Shown in pieces: positions 53,467 through 62,319 of a stretch of 64,000 nucleotides of DNA (within the stretch, counting starts at the first letter, position 1; the number at the start of each line of letters is the position of its first letter). The stretch spans positions 1,488,001 to 1,552,000 of the forward strand of contig NZ_CP014754.1 in assembly GCF_001447155.2 (NCBI RefSeq). The letters are read 5' to 3'. The notes below the pieces were generated by a model that saw nothing but the letters and a program-made list of their open reading frames with translations, was not told the origin of the DNA and ran no database searches. A program made the position numbers and the translations under genes. The stretch is from Marinobacter sp. LQ44. Its GTDB lineage: Bacteria > Pseudomonadota > Gammaproteobacteria > Pseudomonadales > Oleiphilaceae.

Positions 53467-55017
53467 ATGATGACCGAGACGCGCAAGCCCACTGCACTGA
53501 TTATTCTCGACGGCTGGGGCCACCGGGACCCAGCTGAAGACAATGCCATTTCTAACGCCCAGACCCCGTTCTGGGACAAGCTCTGGCAGAATCAGCCCAA
53601 GACCCTGATCAACACCTCAGGGATGTTTGTGGGGCTGCCCCAGGGCCAGATGGGCAACTCCGAAGTAGGCCACATGAACCTGGGTGCCGGCCGGGTGGTC
53701 TATCAAAGCCTGACGCGTATCGACAAAGACCTTGAAGACGGCAAGTTCCAGAGCAACAACGCCCTGTGTAACGCCATTGATAAAGCCGTAGCCAATGGCA
53801 AGGCCGTTCACATCATGGGCCTGCTGTCCCCCGGCGGCGTACACAGCCACGAAGACCATATGCTGGCTGCCGCAGAGGTTGCCGCGGCCCGTGGTGCCAA
53901 AGAGGTGTACATTCATGCGTTCCTGGACGGCCGTGACATGCCCCCGCGCAGTGCTCGCCCGTCCCTGGAAAAAGCCGCAACCAAAATGAAAGCCCTGGGC
54001 GTTGGCCGGGTGGCGACTATCGTGGGCCGCTACTTTGCCATGGACCGCGACAACCGCTGGGATCGGGTGGAAGCCGCTTACAACGCCATGACGTTGGGCG
54101 AGGCGGAATTCACGTTTGAAGATCCGCTCACCGCGCTGGATCAAGCCTATGAGCGGGGCGAAAACGACGAGTTCGTAAAAGCCACTCACATTCGCGCCGA
54201 AGGCCAGCCGGAAGGCACCATCAACGACGGCGATTCAGTACTGTTCATGAACTTCCGGGCCGACCGCGCACGGGAAATGACCCGCACCTTCGTGGAACAG
54301 GACTTCGACGGTTTTGACCGCCGAAAACACCCGGCACTGGCCGACTTTGTGATGCTGACCGAATACGCGGCAGACATCAAAACCTCCTGCGCCTACCCGC
54401 CGGAGCAGCTGAGTAATGGCCTGGGTGAATATATGGCCGCGCTTGGCAAAACCCAGTTGCGCATCGCTGAAACCGAAAAGTACGCCCACGTCACCTTCTT
54501 CTTCAACGGCGGCCTGGAAACCCCGTTTGAGGGCGAAGACCGAATTCTGGTGCCTTCCCCGAAAGTTGCCACCTACGACCTTCAGCCGGAAATGAGCGCA
54601 CCGGAAGTCACCGACAAGCTGGTCGAAGCCATCAAGAGCGGCAAGTACGACCTGATCGTATGCAACTACGCCAACGGTGACATGGTTGGCCATACCGGCA
54701 AACTGGACGCTGCCATCAAAGCCGCTGAGTGCCTGGACCAGTGCGTGCAGCGAGTGGTGGAAGCCCTGGACGAGGTGGGCGGTGAAGCGTTGATTACCGC
54801 CGACCACGGCAACTGTGAGCAGATGACCGACCCGAACTCAGGCCAGGTGCATACCTCCCACACCATCGGCCCGGTGCCGCTGGTTTACACTGGCCACCGC
54901 AAGGTCACCCTCAAGGATGGCGGCAGCCTGTGCGATATAGCACCGACCTTGCTCGCCCTGATGGGCGATGAAAAGCCAAAGGAAATGTCCGGGCACAGCC
55001 TGGTCGATTTCAGCTGA
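53467..55017 (+). CDS. gpmI: 2,3-bisphosphoglycerate-independent phosphoglycerate mutase
   Basis: 516-aa Mn-dependent mutase of glycolysis, interconverting 3- and 2-phosphoglycerate. Alkaline-phosphatase-like fold with catalytic S65 in [17 protein letters not shown]; metal-site motifs LIILDGWG (Asp), [23 protein letters not shown] and ITADHGNCE. Divergent from the yibN-secB unit; followed after 17 bp by envC. Start at the first ATG of ATGATG. Confidence 0.97.
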   Translation: MMTETRKPTALIILDGWGHRDPAEDNAISNAQTPFWDKLWQNQPKTLINTSGMFVGLPQGQMGNSEVGHMNLGAGRVVYQSLTRIDKDLEDGKFQSNNALCNAIDKAVANGKAVHIMGLLSPGGVHSHEDHMLAAAEVAAARGAKEVYIHAFLDGRDMPPRSARPSLEKAATKMKALGVGRVATIVGRYFAMDRDNRWDRVEAAYNAMTLGEAEFTFEDPLTALDQAYERGENDEFVKATHIRAEGQPEGTINDGDSVLFMNFRADRAREMTRTFVEQDFDGFDRRKHPALADFVMLTEYAADIKTSCAYPPEQLSNGLGEYMAALGKTQLRIAETEKYAHVTFFFNGGLETPFEGEDRILVPSPKVATYDLQPEMSAPEVTDKLVEAIKSGKYDLIVCNYANGDMVGHTGKLDAAIKAAECLDQCVQRVVEALDEVGGEALITADHGNCEQMTDPNSGQVHTSHTIGPVPLVYTGHRKVTLKDGGSLCDIAPTLLALMGDEKPKEMSGHSLVDFS

Positions 55018-55034
55018 TCCGGCTGCCGGAATAC

Positions 55035-56174
55035 GTGTTCTCGCGGCTCGCCATACTGGTGCTGGCCCTCATACTGGGGGCCACGCCACTGCATGCCCAG
55101 CAGGAAGTCACGCCGGCCCAGGTCGAAGCGCTTAAAAAGCGTATCGCCACTATCGACAAATGGCTGGTCAGCGCCGAGAAGAACCGGTCCGACCTTGAAA
55201 AGCAGCTGGTTGCCACCGAACGCAGAATCAGCGACCTGACCCGTGAGCGCCGCGAACTTCGGGCCCGGGCGGATGAGCAGCAACAACGGCTTGGCGAACT
55301 GCAAACGCAGGAAAACGAGCTGGCCGACACCCTCGACAAACAACGGGACAGCCTGAAGAAACAAATACGCGCCGCCTGGATGGAAGGCGATGCACCAGCC
55401 CTGAAAGTTCTCCTCAATGAAATCGAGCCGGGCATGATCGCCCGCACCCTGACCTACTACGAATATCTCAGCAAAGATACCGTTGAACGGCTGGAAGCCT
55501 TCCTGGCCAGTCTTCAGGAACTCAAAGCCGCCCGCGCGGCCGTCCAGGCCAGCCGGGTGGAACTGGCGAAAACCGAAAGCAATCTTGAGCAGCGCCAGAA
55601 GCAACTGGCAGACACTCGCAAGGAACGGGAACAAACCCTGGCGGCCCTGAATGCCGATATCCGTACCCGCCGAGGCGAGAGGGATGATCTGGAGGCAGAT
55701 CGCAAGCGTCTGGAGCGGCTGCTGGAAGAGGTTCAGGAAGCCATTGCCAACATTCCCGCCCCCAACGAGTCGCGCCCCTTTAAATCGTTGCGCAACCGCC
55801 TGCCATGGCCGGTTCAGGGCCGGGTTGTGAGCAACTACGGTGCAACCTACGCCGATGGCAAGCTTCGCCGTAATGGCCTCATCATGAACACCTCGGAAGA
55901 AGCCGAGGTCAAAGCCGTACACTACGGCCGGGTCGTCTTCGCCAACTGGCTTCGCGGTTTTGGTCTGATGACCATCATCGACCACGGCGACGGATATATG
56001 ACATTGTATGGTCATAGCAGCAGCCTGTTCACCGCCCCCGGGGACTGGGTAGGTGCTGGCGAAACCATTGCCCTGGCCGGGCGCACCGGAGGCACGGAAG
56101 ATCCGGCGGTGTATTTTGAAGTGCGCCAGAACGGCAAACCGGTCAACCCCCGCAGCTGGCTTGGCAAACCCTGA
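55035..56174 (+). CDS. envC: EnvC-like murein hydrolase activator
   Basis: 379-aa periplasmic protein that activates amidases at the divisome. Start is a GTG giving a signal peptide (FSRLAILVLALILGATPLHA). A long coiled coil (about 30-230) with Glu/Arg/Gln heptads follows, then a LytM/M23 domain (about 260-379). In that domain the metal ligands are missing: the canonical H-x3-D is replaced around RRNGLIMNTSEE, and HxH is YMTLYGHS, so it is an activator not a hydrolase, as in E. coli EnvC. Sits between gpmI and ctpA, the standard order. Confidence 0.92.
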   Translation: MFSRLAILVLALILGATPLHAQQEVTPAQVEALKKRIATIDKWLVSAEKNRSDLEKQLVATERRISDLTRERRELRARADEQQQRLGELQTQENELADTLDKQRDSLKKQIRAAWMEGDAPALKVLLNEIEPGMIARTLTYYEYLSKDTVERLEAFLASLQELKAARAAVQASRVELAKTESNLEQRQKQLADTRKEREQTLAALNADIRTRRGERDDLEADRKRLERLLEEVQEAIANIPAPNESRPFKSLRNRLPWPVQGRVVSNYGATYADGKLRRNGLIMNTSEEAEVKAVHYGRVVFANWLRGFGLMTIIDHGDGYMTLYGHSSSLFTAPGDWVGAGETIALAGRTGGTEDPAVYFEVRQNGKPVNPRSWLGKP

Positions 56175-56249
56175 ACCAAAGGGCTGACAAACACCGCGCC
56201 GGGCGCCATACTGTCTGGAGCCTAGGCGGAAACACAACAGGATATGTGA

Positions 56250-57644
56250 ATGAAACGGGTTAGAAGTACTCTCCAGATCTCACCACTACGTGCCATCGCA
56301 CTTGCCACCTGTTGTCTGGCCGCCCCCGGACTGGCCCTGGCACAAGACCAGGAAGCCCAGACCCAGCAAATTCTCGAAGGCATCCAGAACGGCGAGCGGG
56401 TACAGATTCAGCTCCCTGACCCGGAAGAACAACTGCCCCTGGATGACCTGAGGAAGTTCACCGAAGTCTTCAGCCGTATTAAAGCCGCCTATGTGGAAGA
56501 GGTGTCAGACCGCAAACTCCTCGAAAGCGCCATCAAAGGCATGTTGTCTGACCTGGACCCCCACTCTACCTACCTGGCCCCCAAGGATTACGAGGAACTG
56601 GAAGAAAGTACCTCCGGTGAGTTTGGCGGTCTGGGCATTGAAGTGGGTATGGAAAACGGCTTTGTAAAAGTCATTGCCCCCATTGACGACACCCCCGCTC
56701 ACAAAGCCGGTGTGCTGGCGGGCGACCTGATCATCAAACTGGACGAAAAACCAGTCAAAGGCATGTCGCTTGAGGAAGCCGTGAAACTCATGCGCGGCAA
56801 ACCGGGCACGGTACTGACCCTTACCATCATGCGAGAGGGCGAAAGCGCCCCGATTGAGATCGACGTTACCCGCGATGTCATCAAGGTAACCAGCGTTAAA
56901 TCCCGGATGATTGAAAACGGTTACGGCTACGTTCGTATTACCCAGTTCCAGGCCGAAACCGGGCGGCAGTTCCGCCAGGCCCTGACCAAACTGGAAGAAG
57001 AGCACGGCGGCGACCTGGATGGTCTGATTATCGACGTGCGCAATAACCCGGGCGGCGTCCTCCAGGCAGCCGTCGAAACCGCAGATGCCTTGCTGGATGA
57101 AGGTCTGATCGTTTACACCGAGGGGCGCATCCAGAGTTCACGGCTTCGCTTCAGCGCCAAAGCCGGTGACATTATGGAAGGCACCCCCATCGTTGTTCTG
57201 ATCAACGGAGGCTCCGCCTCCGCCTCCGAGATCCTCGCCGGTGCGCTGCAGGATCACCGCCGGGCGGTCATCATGGGCACAAAGTCGTTCGGCAAGGGCA
57301 GTGTGCAAACGGTTATCCCGCTGGACGAAACCCACGCCATCAAGATGACCACAGCCCGCTACTACACCCCGGAAGGCCGTTCAATCCAGGCTACCGGTAT
57401 CAAACCAGACATTGAGGTGCGACCCGCCGAGCTGACCGAACTTGACGGCCGTCCGTTCTTTACCGAGGCAGACCTCAGCGGTCACCTGCAAGGCCAGGAT
57501 GAGGAACAGGAACGCCTCGAACGTCAACAACAGGCCGAAACGCCGGCATCGGCAGCAGAGCGCGATTACCAGCTGCGCTCCGCGCTGAACCTGCTTAAAG
57601 GCATGAACATTCTCAACCGGCGGGATCAGGGCAAAAGTCAGTGA
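56250..57644 (+). CDS. ctpA: Carboxy-terminal processing protease (S41, CtpA/Prc)
   Basis: 464-aa periplasmic serine protease. Signal peptide region near residues 10-32 (ALATCCLAAPGLALA), PDZ domain (GGLGIEVGMENGFVKVIAPIDDTPAHKAGVLAGD), and S41 catalytic core: GGSASASEILAGALQDH with nucleophile Ser, and Lys in GTKSFGKGSVQ. Ends with a disordered Gln/Glu-rich region. It lies 75 bp after envC, and its last codons overlap the yibQ start. Confidence 0.95.
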   Translation: MKRVRSTLQISPLRAIALATCCLAAPGLALAQDQEAQTQQILEGIQNGERVQIQLPDPEEQLPLDDLRKFTEVFSRIKAAYVEEVSDRKLLESAIKGMLSDLDPHSTYLAPKDYEELEESTSGEFGGLGIEVGMENGFVKVIAPIDDTPAHKAGVLAGDLIIKLDEKPVKGMSLEEAVKLMRGKPGTVLTLTIMREGESAPIEIDVTRDVIKVTSVKSRMIENGYGYVRITQFQAETGRQFRQALTKLEEEHGGDLDGLIIDVRNNPGGVLQAAVETADALLDEGLIVYTEGRIQSSRLRFSAKAGDIMEGTPIVVLINGGSASASEILAGALQDHRRAVIMGTKSFGKGSVQTVIPLDETHAIKMTTARYYTPEGRSIQATGIKPDIEVRPAELTELDGRPFFTEADLSGHLQGQDEEQERLERQQQAETPASAAERDYQLRSALNLLKGMNILNRRDQGKSQ

Positions 57645-58465
57645 GGCTATTGAAAACTGTTATTCTGCTGGCTGGCATAATCATGGGGCCAGCGGCTATT
57701 GCCGCAAGCCCGGAGGGAGATCGATATCCCCCGACGATTGCCATCATCATTGACGACATGGGCCACAACCTTTACGAGGGGCAGCGGCTGGCAAACATGG
57801 AACAGCCATTGACGCTGGCCTTCCTGCCCTACCGCAAACACACCACCTCCCTCGCGAAGATGGCCTACCAGCAGAACAAGGAAATCATGCTGCACGCACC
57901 GATGGCCAATACACGGAATTTTGGCCTGGGCCCAGGGGGGCTTACCCCCGATATGGATGAAGTCACTTTTACCAAGACACTTCGGCGCTCTCTGCAATCT
58001 ATTCCCCATGTCAGCGGGGTCAACAACCACATGGGCAGCCTGCTGACCCAGCAGTTGCAGCCCATGGACTGGGTAATGAAAGAGCTTTACCGATACCCGG
58101 TGTATTTTGTTGACAGCCGTACCATCGCCAACTCAATCGCAGGGCAAGTCGCACAGGCCTACCAGATTCCCAGCCTGACCCGGGACGTATTCCTGGACCA
58201 CGAACAAACCGAAGAGTTTGTAGACCAGCAGTTCCAGCTTCTGATCAAAACCGCCAAAGAAAAAGGCACTGCCATCGGCATTGGCCACCCCCACAAAGTG
58301 ACCGTGGATTATCTGGAGGAGCACTTGCCGAAACTGGATGAACAGGGCATTGCGGTGGCGACCGTGAGCGGCATCTGGGCCATGCGCAATGGCAACCGGG
58401 AGATGTTTGCAGAGGGTGAGAAACAGCCGGTGGTGTTGTCTGTTGCCCAAAGTGACAAGGACTAG
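57641..58465 (+). CDS. yibQ: Divergent polysaccharide deacetylase family protein (YibQ)
   Basis: 274-aa exported protein. GTG start overlaps the ctpA stop (GTGA). Signal sequence (LKTVILLAGIIMGPAAIAAS), then the YibQ/DUF610 domain (PF04748) with IAIIIDDMGHN, EIMLHAPMAN, GVNNHMGSLLT and GIGHPHKVT. The Asp-Asp and His residues sit where NodB-type deacetylases bind metal, but activity is unproven. Fourth gene in the conserved gpmI-envC-ctpA-yibQ string. A palindrome lies directly downstream. Confidence 0.88.
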   Translation: MRLLKTVILLAGIIMGPAAIAASPEGDRYPPTIAIIIDDMGHNLYEGQRLANMEQPLTLAFLPYRKHTTSLAKMAYQQNKEIMLHAPMANTRNFGLGPGGLTPDMDEVTFTKTLRRSLQSIPHVSGVNNHMGSLLTQQLQPMDWVMKELYRYPVYFVDSRTIANSIAGQVAQAYQIPSLTRDVFLDHEQTEEFVDQQFQLLIKTAKEKGTAIGIGHPHKVTVDYLEEHLPKLDEQGIAVATVSGIWAMRNGNREMFAEGEKQPVVLSVAQSDKD

Positions 58466-58558
58466 TTTTTGCCACGGACACACACGGAATCACACGGACA
58501 ACAACAAAGTTATTTTTCTCTTTTGTCCGTGAACGTCTGTGAGTGTCCGTGGCAAAAA
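58465..58558. repeat. GCCACGGAC-type palindrome, copy G, between yibQ and hisF
   Basis: The left arm starts at TTTTTGCCACGGACAC and its partner ends GTCCGTGGCAAAAAA; they pair over about 33 bp with several internal mismatches. Because T runs end both sides and the element lies between convergent genes, it may act as a bidirectional terminator. Related to the element in the sufA-sufT gap. Confidence 0.78.
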
Positions 58559-58565
58559 AGTCTTT

Positions 58566-59339
58566 TCAGTCCCGAACTTCAATCCCTTGAGCTTTCATAA
58601 AGGCCTTGGCCTCGGGAATGGTGTGCTGACCGAAGTGGAAGATGGAGGCTGCCAGTACCGCATCGGCACCACCCTGAGTAACGCCATCCGCCAGATGCTG
58701 CAGCTCACCCACACCACCTGAGGCAATCACCGGCACCGCCACGGCATCACTGATGGCTCGTGTCAGCCCCAGATCAAAACCGATCTTGGTGCCGTCGCGG
58801 TCCATGCTGGTCAGCAGCAGTTCACCCGCCCCCAAATCCACCATCTTTTTAGCCCATTCAACGGCATCCAGGCCGGTGGGCTTACGGCCGCCGTGGGTGA
58901 AGATTTCCCAACGCGCTTCTTCCCCTTCTGCGCTTACCTGCTTGGCGTCAATGGCCACCACAATGCACTGCCGGCCAAAACGCTCCGCTGCTTCCCGCAC
59001 AAACTCCGGGTTGAACACCGCGGCCGTGTTGATGGAGACCTTGTCGGCCCCGGCATTGAGCAGCTTGCGGATGTCATCGACGGTGCGCACACCGCCGCCC
59101 ACGGTCAGCGGAATGAAGACTTCCGCCGCCATGCGCTCGACGGTTTCGTAGGTGGTATCGCGGCTTTCACTGCTGGCGGTGATGTCCAGGAAGGTGATTT
59201 CGTCCGCGCCCTGTTCGTTGTAGCGTCGGGCCACTTCAACAGGATCGCCGGCATCGCGGATATCGACAAAGTTGACGCCTTTAACCACGCGGCCTTTGTC
59301 GACGTCCAGGCAGGGAATGATGCGTTTTGCCAGTGCCAT
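58566..59339 (-). CDS. hisF: Imidazole glycerol phosphate synthase cyclase subunit
   Basis: 257-aa TIM barrel that with HisH makes IGP and AICAR in histidine synthesis. Landmarks: [20 protein letters not shown] with catalytic D11, [15 protein letters not shown] and SIASGGVG-type phosphate loops ([13 protein letters not shown]), and the second Asp near residue 130 (VVAIDAKQV). 9 bp after hisA. Fourth gene of hisBHAF. Confidence 0.97.
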   Translation of the reverse strand: MALAKRIIPCLDVDKGRVVKGVNFVDIRDAGDPVEVARRYNEQGADEITFLDITASSESRDTTYETVERMAAEVFIPLTVGGGVRTVDDIRKLLNAGADKVSINTAAVFNPEFVREAAERFGRQCIVVAIDAKQVSAEGEEARWEIFTHGGRKPTGLDAVEWAKKMVDLGAGELLLTSMDRDGTKIGFDLGLTRAISDAVAVPVIASGGVGELQHLADGVTQGGADAVLAASIFHFGQHTIPEAKAFMKAQGIEVRD

Positions 59340-59348
59340 GATCTGTCC

Positions 59349-60086
59349 TCAGTTTTTCAGGCTGTCGCAGTAGGCTTGTGCTTCGGCCACATCCAGGGTG
59401 CCTTCGTAGATGGCACGGCCGGTGATGGCGCCGATCACGCCTTTGTCAGCCACGGTGGCCAAGCGCTTGAGGTCGTCCATGTTGGTGACGCCGCCGGAGG
59501 CGATCACCGGAATGCCGCCCTCTTCTGCCAGCTTGGCGGTGGCTTCCACGTTCACACCCTGCATCATGCCGTCGCGGGCGATATCGGTGTAAACAATGGA
59601 GGATACGCCGTCGTTGGCGAAGCGCTTGGCGAGGTCTACCGCCATAACTTCGGAGACTTCGGCCCAGCCGTCGGTGGCTACGCGGCCGTCTTTGGCGTCC
59701 AGGCCGACGATGATGTGGCCGGGGAATTCTTTGCACATTTCGGTGACGAATTCGGGCTCTTTAACGGCTTTGGTGCCGATGATGACCCACTGTACGCCGG
59801 CCTTGAGATAGGCTTCGATGGTGTCGGCGGAGCGGATGCCGCCACCAATCTGGATTGGCAAATTGGGGTATTTCACGGCAATGGCTTTGACGATTTCGCC
59901 GTTGACGGGTTCGCCGGCGAAGGCACCATTGAGGTCGACCAGGTGCAGGCGGCGGGCGCCGGCGTTGACCCATTTGGTGGCCATGTCTACGGGGTCGTCA
60001 CCGAATACGGTGGAGTCTTCCATGCGGCCCTGGCGCAGTCTTACGCATTTGCCGTCTTTCAGGTCGATAGCGGGGATAATCAGCAT
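59349..60086 (-). CDS. hisA: ProFAR isomerase
   Basis: 245-aa TIM barrel catalysing the Amadori rearrangement of ProFAR to PRFAR. It begins [20 protein letters not shown] with catalytic D8; a longer frame upstream enters the palindrome and is rejected. Second catalytic Asp in [12 protein letters not shown]; phosphate loop [19 protein letters not shown] before the ATG. The gap to hisH, about 200 bp, holds repeat copy E. Confidence 0.97.
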   Translation of the reverse strand: MLIIPAIDLKDGKCVRLRQGRMEDSTVFGDDPVDMATKWVNAGARRLHLVDLNGAFAGEPVNGEIVKAIAVKYPNLPIQIGGGIRSADTIEAYLKAGVQWVIIGTKAVKEPEFVTEMCKEFPGHIIVGLDAKDGRVATDGWAEVSEVMAVDLAKRFANDGVSSIVYTDIARDGMMQGVNVEATAKLAEEGGIPVIASGGVTNMDDLKRLATVADKGVIGAITGRAIYEGTLDVAEAQAYCDSLKN

Positions 60087-60140
60087 TTTGTTCTTCCTCG
60101 GAGTTTGCCGTATGGGAGATGGCCGCCCGCCCACTGCTAC

Positions 60141-60230
60141 GGGGAGAGCCCTCCGGGACACGCTGTGAATACGTCCGTGTACGCTTGACTGCAGCATCCC
60201 TGCTGCAGACAGTCCCGGAGGGCTCTCCCC
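60141..60230. repeat. Compound palindromic repeat, copy E (hisH-hisA gap)
   Basis: Arms 60141-60159 and 60212-60230 pair perfectly over 19 bp. Core ACGCTGTGAATACGTCC follows the left arm; inner hairpin is CTGCAGCATCCCTGCTGCAG. Located within the his operon. Confidence 0.88.
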
Positions 60231-60295
60231 GCATCAGCGGGCTACTCGTTTCTTGCCCGCAAAATCATCCGAGCAGCAACGAACGAGTTTCTCCC

Positions 60296-60937
60296 TCAGC
60301 TTTTTCCAGTCCAGTTCGTGAAGTTTTCCAACAACTGCAGGCCTGCCCGGGCGCTTTTCTCCGGGTGGAACTGCGCTGCAAATATGTTGTCTCTTGCCAC
60401 CGCCGCAGCCAGGTCGACACCGTAACGGGTGCGACCGGCCATGTCGGCGTTGCCGTCGGCTTCGGCGTAGTAGCTGTGCACAAAGTAGAAGCGGTCGCCG
60501 TCCGGGATGTTGTGCCAGAGCGGGTGTTCTACGGTGTGGTACACCTGGTTCCAGCCCATGTGGGGCACTTTCAGGCGTTCGCCGTTTTCGGTGAGGTTAT
60601 CACCGAAGTAGCGGACTTCGGACGGGAACAGGCCGATGCCTTCCACGCCGCCATTTTCTTCGCTGCGGGCCATCAAGGCCTGCATGCCGACGCAGATGCC
60701 GAGGAACGGGCGGTCCTGGGAAACTTCTTTGACGAGTTCGACCACGCCCAAACGGTGCATTTCGGCCATGCAGTCGCGGATGGCGCCAACGCCGGGCAGG
60801 ATCACCCGGTCGGCTTCGCGGATTTTGGCGGCATCGTCTGTAACCAGTACGGTGCAGTCCGGGGCCACGTGCTCCACGGCTTTGCGGGCGGAATGCAGGT
60901 TGCCCATGCCGTAGTCGATGATGGCGACGGTCTTCAT
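60296..60937 (-). CDS. hisH: Imidazole glycerol phosphate synthase glutaminase subunit
   Basis: 213-aa class I glutamine amidotransferase supplying ammonia to HisF. Oxyanion and nucleophile site [11 protein letters not shown] with C82; His and Glu in [10 protein letters not shown]. It starts [26 protein letters not shown] precedes the ATG, and it lies 27 bp after hisB. Confidence 0.97.
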   Translation of the reverse strand: MKTVAIIDYGMGNLHSARKAVEHVAPDCTVLVTDDAAKIREADRVILPGVGAIRDCMAEMHRLGVVELVKEVSQDRPFLGICVGMQALMARSEENGGVEGIGLFPSEVRYFGDNLTENGERLKVPHMGWNQVYHTVEHPLWHNIPDGDRFYFVHSYYAEADGNADMAGRTRYGVDLAAAVARDNIFAAQFHPEKSARAGLQLLENFTNWTGKS

Positions 60938-60964
60938 TGTGGTTCTGTTCCTTTCGGTGACCGG

Positions 60965-61558
60965 TTACAGGGCGCCTTTGGTGGACGGGGTGATGCCCGC
61001 CATGCGCTCGTCCATTTCAATCGCCATGCGCAGTGCGCGGCCGAAGGCTTTGAACACGGTTTCGATCTGGTGGTGGGTGTTCTTGCCCTTCAGGTTGTCG
61101 ATGTGCAGGGTCACCATGGAGTGGTTGACGAAGCCCTGGAAGAACTCGGCAAACAGGTCTACATCAAACCCGCCCACGCTGGCGCGGGTGTAGGGTACGT
61201 CCATGAGCAAACCGGGACGGCCGGAGAGGTCGATGACCACGCGGGACAGGGCTTCGTCCAGGGGCACGTAGGCGTGGCCGTAACGGCGGATGCCTTTTTT
61301 GTCGCCCACGGCCTGTTTGAAAGCCTGGCCCAGGGTGATGCCGATGTCTTCCACGGTGTGGTGGTCGTCGATGTGCAGGTCGCCCTTGCAGGTGATGTCC
61401 AGGTCTACCAGGCCGTGGCGGGCAATCTGGTCCATCATGTGCTCAAGGAAGGGCACGCCGGTGTCAAAGCAGGCTTTGCCGGTGCCATCGAGGTTGATCT
61501 CGACAGAGATCTGGGTTTCAAGGGTATTTCGCTCTACCCGAGCCTTGCGTTCAGCCAT
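60965..61558 (-). CDS. hisB: Imidazoleglycerol-phosphate dehydratase
   Basis: 197-aa monofunctional IGP dehydratase (no histidinol phosphatase domain). The two metal-binding His motifs are HHTVEDIGI in the first half and [19 protein letters not shown] in the second. First gene of hisBHAF. The gene before it on the other side is unlinked SRPBCC. Start behind GACGGAG. Confidence 0.97.
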   Translation of the reverse strand: MAERKARVERNTLETQISVEINLDGTGKACFDTGVPFLEHMMDQIARHGLVDLDITCKGDLHIDDHHTVEDIGITLGQAFKQAVGDKKGIRRYGHAYVPLDEALSRVVIDLSGRPGLLMDVPYTRASVGGFDVDLFAEFFQGFVNHSMVTLHIDNLKGKNTHHQIETVFKAFGRALRMAIEMDERMAGITPSTKGAL

Positions 61559-61664
61559 GGAGACTCCGTCTAGAAAACAGGCTTGCTACTGTAAACATTC
61601 AATTCGCAGATTATACCTGTTAACACAGCCGGAGTCCCGCAACCGCATCAATCGCCCTGATAGC

Positions 61665-62126
61665 TCAGAACGCGCTCTTCAGGTTATTCATGTAGGTGTC
61701 TACAAGGCTGTTGAACTCGTGTTTGATGACCGGGCTGATGGCCAGTTTGAGCAGGCTGGGCAGGGGCACTGTCAGTTGGGCCCTGGTCTGGAAACGCACC
61801 TTGGTGGCGTTGTCGCCATTGGCGGTGATGGTCCAGGAGCCGCTGACTTCGGCATTACCCTCACCCTTTACCGGCTCCCAGGTGATTTTGCCGGCGTCTT
61901 TGTCCGGGTGGTAGCTGCAGGCGTAGACAGTCTGGATCGCGTGCTTATCAACGCCCACCTTTTCCATTTCCCAGCGGTAGGCGTTGCCACCAAGATCAAC
62001 CAGCTTGTCGACTTTCGGAAAGTGGCTGACAGAACGGGGAACGTCTGCCAGAAGATCGAAAACATCATCATAGCCTGCCGGAATCTCCAGGTCCCGGTTC
62101 AGCTCAATCGATACGGTAATGGCCAC
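61665..62126 (-). CDS. SRPBCC/polyketide-cyclase-like protein
   Basis: 153-aa START-like (SRPBCC) domain, cf. YP-type lipid transfer or aromatase folds. The chosen GTG has AAGGAG 8 bp upstream and begins (M)AITVSIELNRDLEIPAGYDDVFDLLADVPRSVSHFP, where such domains normally begin; the frame is open further upstream without homology. Pattern VDLGGNAYRWEMEKVG and GSWTITANGDNATKVRFQTRAQL fit a hydrophobic cavity fold. Function unknown; no clear partner genes. Divergent from the AsmA gene. Confidence 0.8.
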   Translation of the reverse strand: MAITVSIELNRDLEIPAGYDDVFDLLADVPRSVSHFPKVDKLVDLGGNAYRWEMEKVGVDKHAIQTVYACSYHPDKDAGKITWEPVKGEGNAEVSGSWTITANGDNATKVRFQTRAQLTVPLPSLLKLAISPVIKHEFNSLVDTYMNNLKSAF

Positions 62127-62319
62127 AGCCGACTCCTTCTTGTGCTTATTTATGTGCCGGGCGTTCGCGCCGGCCTCGGAAAAGAGGGTATTTTGAACCA
62201 AGACTAACGCATTGTCATATTCCTGCACTGTTAATTTACTAACCCTGCGTTATCCTTTGGGTTATTCATCCGTAATAGTCAGGTACCACACCCTGCCGGG
62301 AAGAAAAGGAACTCGTACC

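Noticed and set aside
54885-56237. Long minus-strand frame opposite envC
   Set aside because: Antisense to EnvC, whose coiled coil makes long open shadow frames; no homology seen.
58893-60188. Long plus-strand frame opposite hisF/hisA
   Set aside because: Antisense to two intact his genes; no recognizable domain.
60119-61573. Long plus-strand frame opposite hisH/hisB
   Set aside because: Antisense shadow; runs across two conserved enzymes and an intergenic repeat.
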